In this document: in pieces, positions 26,601-38,194 of the stretch | Position numbering within the stretch: position 1 is the first letter of the stretch | Layout of the letters: each line of letters begins with the position of its first letter | Assembly (NCBI GenBank): GCA_013398295.1 | Contig: VZSF01009051.1 | Span: forward strand, 1-64,000 | Direction: 5' to 3' | DNA: 64,000 bases | DNA from: Chionis minor | Taxonomy: Eukaryota > Chordata > Aves > Charadriiformes > Chionididae | Translations under genes and position numbers: made by a program | Notes under the pieces: model-generated | Database searches by the model: none | Seen by the model: the letters and a program-made list of their open reading frames with translations, nothing else | What the model was told of the DNA's origin: nothing

Positions 26601-29600
26601 ATTCACTTGGAGGCCATGGAAAGGCAGAAAGAAATTTCCTCAGAATCTGACTTTATAAGACTCATTGCAGCCCACTGTACATCCAGTCATATGTACCGAG
26701 TGCTATCCCAGGGACCATCTTGAAACCTGGTTGCATGAGCTGGAAAAAGAACAAGGACACAGCTGTCTTTGTGTCACATCCAGAGAGTGTAAGCTTGCCT
26801 GATGCTTACATGGATTTCATATCTCCACTGTTGCACACCATCAAAAAAGCTAGGGAAACTCGGGCTCAGAGTGGGTGCACTTTGGGCATAGGGATGTCTG
26901 AAAAAACAAGTAGGGGATTCAGCAGGAACTCCAGAAAAAACAGCATGTGTAAAGCAAACAGTAAAGGAGGAAGACTTCTGTCAGCTTTATGATGTGAGTC
27001 ACCCCACTGCCATTTTACCATCACACCTGGGGAGAACAGTTGTGCTGCTGTCCCCTCACCTTGTTGCCTTTTCCCAAAGGCAATCTCATCCTGCCTTCCA
27101 CGTTAGAAATTTCTTTTGGTGCACTATGCCCTGGCCTTCCTTTCTTGTCTTCCCTGTTGTCTTCTGACAACACCCATGATTTGCATCTCCTCTGATGACA
27201 GAATATTTTAACAAAAAAATGTAATTAGAATAAAAACAAATAACTGTCAAGATGTGCATGTAACAGTGCATATCACTGTGTTTGAGCACATAGCTTTTTC
27301 TTTTCTCATTCCCTATCAATCTCTTGTTTGTCATTTTTTTCTCTTTCATAATTATGAGATCTTAGGAAGAAAAAAGGGCTTTTTTGCATACCTTGTTTTA
27401 AACAACCTCTCTGCCCTTACTGCACAAACACACACATACAAGATCATAAAAGCAAACACAAATGTTAGGGTGACAATTTTAACTTCTTTTAGATCTTGTA
27501 GCTGTGTTGCTAGCTCTGTATTTCCTTGTTAGGCATTACAAGAGTCATGACAGACGTAGGTTTAAAGTGCAGTCTGATCTTTAAGGTTGATTTTTTAAGG
27601 TAGTCTTCCTGTTCCAGACATTTCTGTCACACTACCTAGTAGCAATATAAAAGAACAAGTACCAATTTCAAAATGACACAGGGAAGCTAACCGCCTGTAT
27701 AATTTATTACTCTTAATTTTTGATCTGGATTGAAAGCTGTCTTGGTAAAATTGGGTCAACAATAGTTTTTTTTCATTGTACCTTTATGAAGTGTATATAC
27801 ATAAGTGCTTTGAGATTTTACACATTCAAACAAACTCCTTTTTTTTGTTTGTTTGTTTTTAGCAACATGTGAGATATCAGCAAGAAAACTATCATCATAT
27901 TATTATTTCCACAGAGCACCGTAGGTGGATATAGATTTCTGAGGTCCCAGTAAACCCACCTTTATGAATCAGGAGGATGAAATATGGGGAAAAGACCATT
28001 TTACTAAGTCAAAAAGCCTTAATGAGGACTATGGGGATATCCTTTATTACCTTTTAGTCATCAGATTACTCCATTCTAGTAGCGAAAACTTACAGAGGTA
28101 CCTTACTGACTCCCTGCCTGTTCTCATGCCCACACTTCCCATGAACCGAGTATGTTCCGCTGCTTCTGAGGACTATCTCTCTATGGCTTTGTTAGGGATA
28201 ATGCTTCTATCGATGACAAAATACAATTAATTTTTCATTAATAAATATTACATATACATGTTTTGATATGAATTCCATGTTTGTGAATCTCTTCACATCC
28301 TTGCTGCAAACAATACTGACAGCAGAGTCCAAATGACTCCGATGAAAGTGATTATCAGTGTGTTTTCCAACTGACCTGCAACATGAAGTGCGAGCAAACT
28401 TGTAAAGTATCTGGGCTCACAGTGCTCACAAGAATGCCAGCTCGGTTTTGCAGAACCATGGGATTTGGAAAAGGTTCAGAGAACCGTTTGAACTTTTGAG
28501 ACTTCCTCCAGAACAAACTAAGCTGCCTGGTCATTTAGCTGTGCACAACACTAATCATCACTAGCAGTAAAGTCTCTGGAATCAAAAGCTGTCTGACAAT
28601 TTTGTCGATAATATGTGAGCCAGAATGCAATTCAGTTTGCTCTTTAACAGTTATATTGGCTGTGCTGAACTGACAGTAATAACAACTTGTTTTTGTCAAT
28701 AAACTAAGCAGATATGATGAGGACAACACATGGGGTAAATTTTTATAGAGATGCATAGGGTTTTAGCCATGCTTTTGTCATTAAAGTCAATAGAAACTGG
28801 GCAGCTGAAACCCCAGGTAACTCTCTGGCAATTTATACCACAGGGAGAAGATAAGTGAAGTAATAAAATGTTATTTTTTCCTTTGAAATTTAATACTCAG
28901 TAAAGTTGCTAGACTAGCAGCCTTGCAAAACAGAAGTTCTTTGCTGTATTTATCCACACAACAGGTACACCATAAGTAGCAGCAATATGGATTTCTTTCT
29001 CCTGCTGTACCAATGTGTTACTTATTTTTTCAATAGCATTCATTATCACCACCATGACTGGGGGCACTATTTGTAAAGTGTATGAGTTCAGTCTTCGTTC
29101 CTATTCATTAGCAGTACTCATTCCTATATCTAGCTCCCCTAGTAATGAGTGGGGTTTCTTTCTGCTTTTACAGGCAGTCATGTGAGCCTGTTATACAACC
29201 CTTATGTGAACTATTGATCTGCTATCACATGAATAGACTCACTGAAGACAGCTGCAAGCATCAGCTGTTTATTGTCATGGTCTGAATATGCTTCCTTCTG
29301 ATGAGGCGCTAGAAGTTCCTTGTTCTGAATAACTGAGGATGCAAAGGGCTAAAGAAATGATTATTATAGCTGTTGTTGATTGAGCAAAAATCATCTCCAG
29401 GCTATGCTTTTTCTTATCCTTCTCCATACAGTTGTTCTTTTCCTTTCCCCATTAAGTACCTAGCTAAGCAGAAGAAAGAAATCAAAATTGCTAAACCTTG
29501 CTTCAGGAAAAAAAGAAAAAAGGGAAAAAAAATGTTTCAGACATTGAATTTACTTCATCTCTTACGTACTTTCTCCACTAAAACCTTTTCCTATGTCTGC

Positions 29601-30300
29601 TTGCCTGTCTGCAAAGATCTTTAACTTACATTGGCAGAGGTGCTCCTCTAAATATAAAGGTGACATATAGCTTTTCAGTGAGCTCTGAACCAGGGAGAAA
29701 GTGTACCTGATTAGAAAAAATTATGTCCCAGATCTTCTGAGCTGGACTTATCCTCAGATTCTTCCACTTCTCATGATGTTAGAAGAAAGTAACTTAATAC
29801 ATCAATTAGCTATTCAATTGCGAAAGACCTCCATGGAGAACAGACTTCTCTACAATCTTGTTAGGTTAGATCATGATCTACAGGTGCATGAGATGAAATG
29901 CTGGAGAGATGTTGCTACTCCTGCAGTAATGCTTAGCTTAATGAAATAGGTAGACAGTAATTTTTGTAGTAAGGGACCTGAATGAATTATAACAGTGAAA
30001 ATATGGGGAGAAAGGAAAATAAAACAAGTCCGCTTAAAAACCATTATCTATTTAAAGCCTTAACTTTAAAAAAAAGAAAATAAATTGCATATCCAAAAGA
30101 TTAGTTTTCAGTGTTTCTTTCCTCTGCCTTGCCCACCTCTTTGATGCATAAATGAGTTTAAACACCTTGAAAAAAACTCAAGACCTGTGTTTGAGCCAGC
30201 CATTCAGATCCATTATAGTTCGCACCTTTCTAACAGGGTGTGAGACACTGGAAGTTCAAGTAACTGTCTCAAAGCCTGCTCTGCATCTTGTAAGAATCCT
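23616..30300. other. AT-rich DNA, no gene recognised
   Basis: No gene, LTR or CR1 recognised. It holds an A18 run plus ambiguous base at 26004-26022, a TTTG-unit tract near 27838-27862, and a purine-rich A/G tract near 29507-29532. The longest open frames are about 90 codons without known motifs. Confidence 0.5.
26004..26022. repeat. A18 homopolymer ending in an ambiguous base
   Basis: Eighteen A residues are followed by N at 26022. It is the same pattern as at 1943, pointing to uncertain homopolymer resolution. Confidence 0.8.
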
Positions 30301-30735
30301 TGTGCAAACAACAGAACACTCATTTCTCTTATCAGGAAAGAAATTTATGATAGCAACAGACCATTCTTATCGCTCATCAGGCACCCCCAAAACCGACCCC
30401 TATCCAGGTTGAGCTGGCAGAGCCCAAGGATGCAAAACCTGCACGATAAGCAAAACATGAGGTGCTTGAACAGCCGACGAGACGTATAAGCATATGACTG
30501 ACTGAGGATAAAAGGACCACAGAAACAAGCTGTGGTGTGCACCCACTGCCAAAGAACTGATGACTGAGGACCAATGAGATGCTACTGCTTATCTTTCTGA
30601 ATGCTTGCTTAGTTTCCTTCCAATGTTTCCTGCTTTTCCTATTGCTCCATTCTTTTGTACTTTTTGAATAAAAATGGCCTGATTAGTGGCATTTGACCTT
30701 GTTTGTGTTTTAATCTCACTCTTGGGATCACTACA
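30301..30735 (+). mobile_element. Solo LTR of an endogenous retrovirus (copy A)
   Basis: The segment reads like a plus-strand LTR. It has a possible start TGTGCAAACAAC at 30301, a TATA-like GATAAAA at 30507-30513, a polyadenylation hexamer AATAAA at 30667-30672, a U5-like stretch, and an end at ...CACTACA (30735). Flanking pentamers ATCCT and AACCT differ at one base, compatible with a 5-bp target duplication. No retroviral genes are attached, so it would be a solo LTR. The exact 5' end is uncertain because another TG occurs at 30348. Family not identified. Confidence 0.6.
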
Positions 30736-30864
30736 AACCTCCCTTGAGCCCACAGTTAGACCAGAACTTTACACAGGGTGATTAAGGAGTAACCACAGGA
30801 GAATTAAGTATATTTCTGTGCTCTGGCTGGTTTATATGTATCTCAGACAGTTAAAAAGTAGGAT
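30317..30864. repeat. 548-bp direct repeat, first copy
   Basis: This unit is repeated, apparently without any difference, at 30866-31413 (offset 549). It begins inside the LTR, 16 bases after its likely start, and ends about 129 bases beyond the LTR in flanking sequence. The unit is therefore not defined by the retroelement. The single N at 30865 sits exactly at the junction. Confidence 0.95.
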
Positions 30865-30865
30865 N

Positions 30866-31284
30866 CACTCATTTCTCTTATCAGGAAAGAAATTTATGAT
30901 AGCAACAGACCATTCTTATCGCTCATCAGGCACCCCCAAAACCGACCCCTATCCAGGTTGAGCTGGCAGAGCCCAAGGATGCAAAACCTGCACGATAAGC
31001 AAAACATGAGGTGCTTGAACAGCCGACGAGACGTATAAGCATATGACTGACTGAGGATAAAAGGACCACAGAAACAAGCTGTGGTGTGCACCCACTGCCA
31101 AAGAACTGATGACTGAGGACCAATGAGATGCTACTGCTTATCTTTCTGAATGCTTGCTTAGTTTCCTTCCAATGTTTCCTGCTTTTCCTATTGCTCCATT
31201 CTTTTGTACTTTTTGAATAAAAATGGCCTGATTAGTGGCATTTGACCTTGTTTGTGTTTTAATCTCACTCTTGGGATCACTACA
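30866..31284 (+). mobile_element. Solo LTR, 5'-clipped duplicate (copy B)
   Basis: Second appearance of the same LTR, lacking its first 16 bases because the duplicated unit begins inside it. The TATA-like and AATAAA sites recur 549 bases downstream of those in copy A. It should probably not be counted as an independent insertion. Confidence 0.6.
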
Positions 31285-31413
31285 AACCTCCCTTGAGCCC
31301 ACAGTTAGACCAGAACTTTACACAGGGTGATTAAGGAGTAACCACAGGAGAATTAAGTATATTTCTGTGCTCTGGCTGGTTTATATGTATCTCAGACAGT
31401 TAAAAAGTAGGAT
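30866..31413. repeat. 548-bp direct repeat, second copy
   Basis: It appears identical to 30317-30864 on reading, including both 65-codon minus-strand open frames. It starts directly after the N and continues into unique sequence at 31414. This is most simply an unmerged contig overlap rather than a biological duplication. Confidence 0.95.
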
Positions 31414-32949
31414 TTTTTATACTGTTGTTGAGAAATAACTGTACAGCTTTTATTCAAATTAGGCTATTTGACAGAAGTTTCACAAAGTTGAGGGTTTTTC
31501 TGCAATTAAAATTGTCAGTGATCTGTGTTGGTCTAAATGACATAGTGATAAAGTAATGATTAATTCGTAATTTGGGATGCTTTACCTGCTTCCCATTTCT
31601 CATTAAGTTTTCCAGTTCCATGTGTTGTAGGAATACCTTCCTTAAACTAAGAATATGACTTGAGAACTTCATCCATTAGTCCTGATGAAGGTAAGATTTG
31701 GCTCTTCTGAAAGATATACAAAAGGCATTATACAAGTATACAGCTAAACCATATTTTAAATAATTGTTTCCAAAGTACCTACACTTTACCACTGAAATAC
31801 AGTGAAATGCAGAAAATACTTTAAAACACTCAGCTATTCAAAGCATGCTAGAACAGGTGAAACTGTAAAAACGTGTTGAATACTATGTCCAGTCTAAACC
31901 AGTAATTCCTTCAAATCCTGCTGAAGTCATCCCTTCCCTCATACAAGAAAAATATTTTTCCAAAACTAAAAGTCATATTCTGATGCTATTTCGTGAAAGT
32001 ATCTTCTGTGATTTTTAACATCTACTTATATAGTAAGATAACGCATAGATACTAGGTAGGTGGCCAGGACATTTTATAAGAGATATTTTTTTTTGTACTT
32101 CAGGTAGATGGCGACAATGTAGAACAATGTTCTTGTAATATGAAATTATAGAATATTAGTTATTAATAGCCTTAATTGGGGTGGGATGAAGAGGGAGACA
32201 GGAACTCCTCAAGGGCTCTTTGTGTTACCATGCTGCTACGAAGGAACATATATGGCACATGTTAGTCTCTGGAAGAAATTTTGTTCATTGCAGACCTTAT
32301 TACTAGCTCCAAAGCTCAACCTCAGAGGTACCCTTTGAACAACCTAAAAAAATGCTATGGGGTGCTGGATACTGCAAGAATACTGAGCTGCAGTCTTAAA
32401 GGTCATCACCTCTGTTGAGATGGCAAGTTCTGGCACTAATCTCTACACTCACATCCTTGTCTGGGGTTTGTTAACATCTGTTCAAATTCAAGTAATCTCT
32501 TTCATTGCTACTTCTTTGTCATGAAACTACAAGGAAATAGCCCTCTGGTTTATTGATAATCCTCACCTCCTTGGAAACACTTGTCAAGCACATTTAGATA
32601 TTTCCTATGCCTGACTAAATAATTGGCAAATCCGTAGACCAGTGAGAAATTTTTCTAGTTGTGAGGTATGACACAGATCTGAGATCTTACACCTGCTGAA
32701 CTTCATATTTCAGAAAAACTTGGATATTAATAATAATGTGGACTACACACAAGCATGCAAATAGTATTTATTAATGTATATGGCTCATTGTTGACTGAGA
32801 TTATTCATAAAAGTAAACCAAACATAGTGTAAGAAGAATGATTTTCAGATGGCTGATCCTGCTCTTGCTTCTGCAAAATGACGACAGATGGTATAAAGTA
32901 TTTCAAAGTTAAAGAAATAAAAAAATATATAACCACAGCATTCTGTGGG

Positions 32950-32979
32950 GTTTTTTTGGTTTGTTTTTTTTTTTTTTTT
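32950..32979. repeat. T-rich homopolymer tract
   Basis: T7, then GG, TT, G and T16. Low complexity. Confidence 0.75.
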
Positions 32980-35379
32980 AAGAATCTATAGCTTGTTTCA
33001 TTAAATCAAAATTGTAGAGTAATCCTTGGAACTTAGCCTCTGCTGACTTGCATTCATTCCATAGTTAATCCAAGTTACTGGCATTCACTTCTGGAACACT
33101 AAAAGATCTGGAATTTTCTAGCCATTTTAAAGATCACTTCTTCACTTTCCATTTCATATACACAAGAGGGAAGGAGGTGTTTTTGTTTTTGTCCCCCCCC
33201 ACCTTTTATTCTTCATTATTCCTCTCAGTTCACTCATAGAAACAACAGCCATCAACACTCAACCAGCACCTTTAACACAGATTCACTTCCTCCCTCAATA
33301 TTTTGGAGCTCCTATTGGTTGATATACAAGTTATGCTGCAAGCCTTGTCTGCTCTCTAATGCTTTTCCTGAGGGGAATAGTATAAAAAAGAGTGTATGAA
33401 TAAGTAGAATATGGAATAATTGCAGTGTAGATGGGCTTGGTGAATAGGGCAGAATTAAATATTTCCAGTAAATATTATATTTTAAAAAGTAATTTTTTGT
33501 ATTAAAAATGAAAATAAAGGTGAGCTTTATATGAGTTTATGCTTTTACACATTTTGTGACTGTATATATATTGTTAAAATTCAGAACAGAAGTATATGCC
33601 ACAATATTAAAGATAATAAGTTGCATCATAGTCTACTGGTAATCAAAAAAGACAAAGGCACCAGGATTGTGTCTTGTTTGTGACCATGGGTGAAAGGTTC
33701 TTCTGTGCCTAAGGATGTTATTTATACATACAAAATGTTGTTTTTAAAATACATGTGTAAGTGTATATTTCTTGGCTCATTATAAGGCTTTCTAACGTAT
33801 TTTATCAGAGGAAGGCATTGTAAACTGCAGGCCAAATATGAATTCTGGTTTTTTTGGAGGGGGAAACTTTATTTTCCATTTATATTTAAAACCCGAAATT
33901 GATGGTTGTGAAGACAAGGCTTGTCTGCTTATCTGCTGAGACAGCACATACAGTCACAATCAACACAGAATAATCTAAAACATAAATACATGGATAGGAC
34001 AGCAGAGAAACTACTTATGAGGGTTTTTTAGAAGATAGTGGAGTCACTTGTCAGGAATCTAGGAGAAAGTTTGCAAAGCTTTCCTTCTTGTGCTCAGGGA
34101 GGGCACTTGGCTGCCAATGTGAAGAACAGAGACTGCCTGAAGAACTCAAGTTGGTCTATTTTATCCACATCAGCCAATTACTCCCTTGAGCATAATCATA
34201 CTCTGCTTTGGAAGAGAAAAGGATAATGTCCTAATGTGTGTACCTTAGATCTCTGACGAAGAATTTGGCTATTTCATGCAATCTGAGAACATGCTAAAAT
34301 GCCTTCCAAATATTTAAGATCCAAGCTATCTGCCCAGAAATAAATTACAAAGGTAAAGGTTTCAAATAATCACAGACAGATTTTTTTCCCTCACTTATTA
34401 AGTCAAGATGTATTAATCACATCGCAAAGCTTTGAGATTTTATGATATGACAACTTAACAATCCAAATCATTAGATCCCAATTAAATCCCAAACTGCATT
34501 TAGATATCATGTCTCCTATTTCCCTCTCTCTGTACCTGCAAGCTAAGCTAATATTTTATAGGTAAAGAATAAAACTATTTGCTGCACATATAGTGCTCAC
34601 CCCAGTTTCTCAGAGCTCTCTGAACAGAGATCTTGAGGCATATGGCAATATATCACTCATGTCAGCGTTCCATAGGATGTGTTGAATATCTAATCTGTCT
34701 GAGCTTAGAATAGGTATGTTTTCTTCTTACTTTTAAATGTATACTCATTTTAGGATAGAATTGGTGAATTTCAGAAGAATTCAACACTTTTTGTGGAATG
34801 TTAAACTCAACAGTGCTTAACAAGAGATGGTTTTACCAAGAAAATAAATAATTATACTGGTTATTCTATTTGAAATTGGGTCAGTTTTGATTCAGTCTTG
34901 GCTAAATATCACAGTACAATAATAAGAAGCAACATCAGAGAATGTTCCAGACCACTTAAATTCTTCCTGTTCTTCCAGTTATTTCAGTTGTTCCAATCTT
35001 TAATTGTAGTGTATGATAGAATGCCACTGAATGACCCTGTAGTTACCCTTAGGTTCACACAAATATATACTACACATTATTTTAGAGACTATTTTCTTTA
35101 ACTAATGCATATGAAGTACATTTAATTGCACTCTACAACCTGTACCCCTACCTAGTATTTATACTAAATAATATGCAACGTGTTCAATATCATTGATCAG
35201 AATATGATTTATTTTTCTCTACAAAAAGTATCACACTTAAAGAGAAATGTCAAATATATAGAAATTCTGTAAGTTTTGCAGAGTCATCTAATACAACTAA
35301 TCCTCTGTGTGTGATGCATGGTCCAGAATCACACTAGCAGAGCAGCAGGAATATATCGTGCCACAGTGACTCTAAATTT

Positions 35380-35399
35380 AAAAAAAAAAAATAAAAAAA
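35380..35399. repeat. A-rich homopolymer tract
   Basis: A12, then T and A7. Low complexity. Confidence 0.75.
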
Positions 35400-35596
35400 T
35401 AGGAAGCTCTGCTTTCAAGTGCTTCCAAATGCTTCCAGAACAGCAGAATTTTCCCTCTTAAAATAACCAGTGAACTATGAATGTCTGTATTTACACAGAA
35501 CTGTCTCAGGGCTTGTATTTTGTTGTCCAAAGAATAAGATATTTGAGCTCACTTGGCCAGCTCCCCAAGACAGGATGATCTTGGGAAAGGCTGACA

Positions 35597-35785
35597 TAGA
35601 ATCATAGTACCCTGGAATCATTTAGGTTTGAAAAGACCTTTAAGAACATCAAGTCCAACACCCCGACATCCTTTTCCAGCAGGCAGCTTGCCAGACAGTC
35701 TTCTCCAAGCCTGCATTGTTGCATGGGGTTGTTGTGACCCAAGTGCAGGACATGGCACTTAGCCTCATTGACTCTCATACAGTTC
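35597..35785 (-). mobile_element. CR1 LINE fragment with internal deletion
   Basis: Minus-strand CR1. The plus-strand text begins with the reversed CR1 terminus (ATAGAATCATAGTACCCTGG, then 'gaaaagacctttaag' and 'caagtccaaca'). Around 35690-35700 it passes directly into sequence from the end of ORF2, equivalent to the region encoding 'KCHVLHLGHNNP' in the minus frame. Several hundred bases of 3' untranslated sequence normally lie between these parts, so the copy carries an internal deletion. The 76-codon minus frame at 35602-35832 mixes element and flank and is not a gene. Confidence 0.8.
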
Positions 35786-36689
35786 TCCTCACCTTTATGA
35801 GGAAATGAAATGATTCTGGGAAGAAATTTCAACAGACATGAGCTTTCTGTTCCTTATTCCCATGTCTGCTGCTGCTGGGGCCATCTTAAACAGAGGCTGT
35901 GTCCACTGCCCCTCTTTAGACACAGAAAAAATGTCATTCAACCTGACTTAGTTTCTCAGCCAGAGCAAGTAACCAAACTGTAGCTGCATTTGGCTCCCAT
36001 AAGCAAGCATGCAGTTCACCTATAATTAAAGCCAGACTTTTAACCATGTGTGCGCATGCATTGGGAATGTTAGCTATACTTAAGGTGCATCTGAGCATTT
36101 GAGTCAACGTGTTTTACTTAGAGGTCTCCTCCTTATACAAGTGTGCATGAAATAAAAGCATAGAATGTCCTCTTAGGAAGGAATGTACAAAGTCAAGAAG
36201 CCTGAATTTCACATCACTATTAATTTAGCAGAGCAGAGAAACTTTTATAATAAATTCACCTCCCTTGTGAACCTAAAAAAAAATAAAAATCCCTAAACCT
36301 TGCTACTCACTTGTGAAACTGTAGAGTTGAAGATTGATTCTATTACAGTCAGAATCACAAAAATAGTATATGGTGCAGAATGGAAAGGAAAAACATAAAT
36401 CAACAATTGATCCTCTTCAAATGACAGCAGGAGAAATGGAAAATATCTAAGAGGTAAATGTGGCATTGATTAAGACAATTTCTTTTTTGTACAGAAAAGT
36501 GGAACCTCAAAAAACAGAATCAAAGGAAAGAGTTTGAGACTATTGCGACTCCCTCCTGGTGCTCAAAATACACAAGAGGCATGCAATAATACTTCCCAAG
36601 TCTTTTTTCTAAAAATGTTGTCGCGAAGAGTCTGAATGCAGCTCTGTAAAACTGAAAGCAAAAGAAAACATGTCTTGCTGGACATATCA
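35786..36689. other. No gene or repeat recognised
   Basis: Sequence between a CR1 fragment and a retroviral remnant. The rightmost part (about 36540-36689) may belong to the retroviral remnant, since an open minus frame at 36563-36793 spans the boundary, but I found no motif to prove it. Confidence 0.4.
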
Positions 36690-37345
36690 TGCTCCATCAC
36701 AATCCCCCCGCAAGGGCTGGAGATGAAGCTGGCAGGCCTAGTGAGGGTCATGGAAGGTGGCCACATGGGAGTATGATGTGCAATGGACTTCATTCACCTG
36801 GGCTTGAAGCAGTTGCATGGCTTCTCTGTGGTCCCTTTGTACTTCCCTCTCAGCACTTTCTGCCATTTCTTTCATGGCTTTCAGTTTGCGCTCTGCATCT
36901 TCCAGTCATGTCTGAAGACAGCTGGACCTTTTCTGCCCTGTGCATCTGCCCACGGAGGTGAGAATTTTCTTCAGCCAGTCTAGTGTTTTCATCCATCATC
37001 TCCACAAGATGAACCTCTAACTCCTCACACCTTTGGCTGAGGGTGCTTACACAATATGAGCTCTGGTCGTCTGCAGCCAGTTGGGCCTGAAGTTCCTCAG
37101 CCTTCATTCTTATGGTCCTGTGCTAGCAGAGCCCTAACAGGCTCTGTCCAACAATCACGACCAGTTGTGTTCCCTGCGTCTGTGAGGTGTGGCAGCCCCC
37201 TGATCCCTTGTCAGTCACTACCTCCCTTCACTGTGCAGAAAAAGAGACAGCATCTGCCATGGGCCATGGGTAGGTAAGTGTAACCTTATATGGTATGTCC
37301 CGGCCTTTCTGCACACAATGAAGGGGGAAGTAGTATTGTCTTTGT
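36690..37345 (-). mobile_element. Internal remnant of an endogenous retrovirus
   Basis: This GC-richer block lies directly downstream (minus sense) of the LTR at 37346-37920, as the internal part of a provirus would. It holds a broken coiled-coil reading frame (36738-37107). No gag capsid, protease, polymerase or envelope motif is visible, and no second LTR is seen on its left side, so the provirus is severely truncated. No clear primer-binding site was recognised next to the LTR. Assignment rests on position and on the avian character of the LTR. Confidence 0.5.
36738..37107 (-). pseudogene. Frameshifted coiled-coil ORF, probably retroelement-derived
   Basis: An ATG at 37105-37107 opens an 85-codon frame ending at 36850. 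Its first 60 or so residues are rich in Glu, Leu, Gln and Arg with leucines spaced as in heptads ('LSQRCEELEVHLVEMMDEN'), a clear coiled-coil pattern. Near 36905-36920 the coiled-coil signal moves into another frame, which stays open from about 36905 to 36738 with the same Glu/Lys/Ala/Leu composition. A small insertion or deletion therefore broke the original frame. A stop codon lies just upstream of the ATG. Known avian LTR elements of the ENS-1/ERNI type encode coiled-coil proteins, which is a possible parallel. A captured fragment of a host coiled-coil gene is the alternative. It is non-functional as it stands. Confidence 0.5.
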
Positions 37346-37920
37346 TGTCAGTTAACCTTGGTTGACCATTGGGTGCCCACCCAGCTGCTCTGTTACTCCC
37401 CTCCTCAGCAGGACAAGGGTGAGGAAAATAAGATGTAAAAGAACTCATGGGTTGAGATAAACACAGCTGAATAAAGAAAAAGCAAAGGCTGCATGCGGAA
37501 ACAAAGGAAAACAAACAAAAATGTTTATTTTCTACTTCCCATCAACAGGCAACATCCAGTCACTGCCTGGGAAGTAGGGCCTTGGTACGCATAGCGGTTG
37601 CTCTGGAAGATAAACATATTAATAATAAATGCCTCCTTTCTCTTAGATTTTATTGCTGAGCACAATGTCATGTGGTATGGATTATCTCTTTGCCAGCTGT
37701 CCTGGCTTTTCCTCTCATAACCTTTTGTCCACCTCTGTCCTGCTGGCCTTTGGAGGTGAGGGGAATGTTGGAGAGACAGCCTTGATGCTGTGGGAGCACT
37801 GTTCAGTAGTAGCCAAAACACTGGTGTGTCATCGACACCCTTCTAGCTAGAAATACAAAGCACAGCACTGTGAGGACTGCTATGGGGAAAATTAAGTTCA
37901 TCCCAACCAGACCCAATACA
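37346..37920 (-). mobile_element. Avian endogenous-retrovirus LTR
   Basis: On the minus strand the LTR starts TGTATTGGGTCTGG at 37920 and ends near ...GGTTAACTGACA at 37346 (about 575 bp). The U3 section, the block around 'tccataccacatgacattg', and the later 'tatctcaacccatgag' match an LTR type I recognise from many bird genomes. A degraded TATA/AATAAA-like site (CAATAAAATC) follows 'gtgctcagc'. The left end is less certain than the right. It is the upstream LTR of the truncated remnant at 36690-37345. Confidence 0.75.
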
Positions 37921-38194
37921 GCTCTACATGGTCTGTCCTAGAGCTCCTGCACACAAAGAAGAGGTGTGATGCATTCCAGAAGGTAAAGCTGCAATGTAAA
38001 TATGTCTTCCAAGGCATGTGCAACAGGACTTGAGTGACAGGGACCTCACCTATACAAATGGGTTTGCTGCTAGAAGAAGCCAGACCAGACTGTCTGAAAG
38101 CAGCAAAGTTGCAACAAAATTGTGCAAACTCAGCTAATAAACATATATTAAGCATGGTTGCACAGCTGGTTTGTGCATACAAATGCTCAAAAGT
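37921..38194. other. Short spacer between LTR and CR1, nothing recognised
   Basis: Could contain further diverged CR1 5' sequence, but no reverse-transcriptase motif is readable before about 38200. Confidence 0.4.

Larger units (their letters stand above)
31414..35596. other. AT-rich DNA, no gene recognised
   Basis: No supported gene or recognisable retroelement. Simple tracts include T-runs at 32950-32979, C8 at 33193-33200, and an A-rich run at 35380-35399. Open frames are at most about 70 codons. Confidence 0.5.

Noticed and set aside
26720..26992. 90-codon frame that begins without an ATG
   Set aside because: The upstream codon is TTG; no domain, no splice context, and length is within chance.
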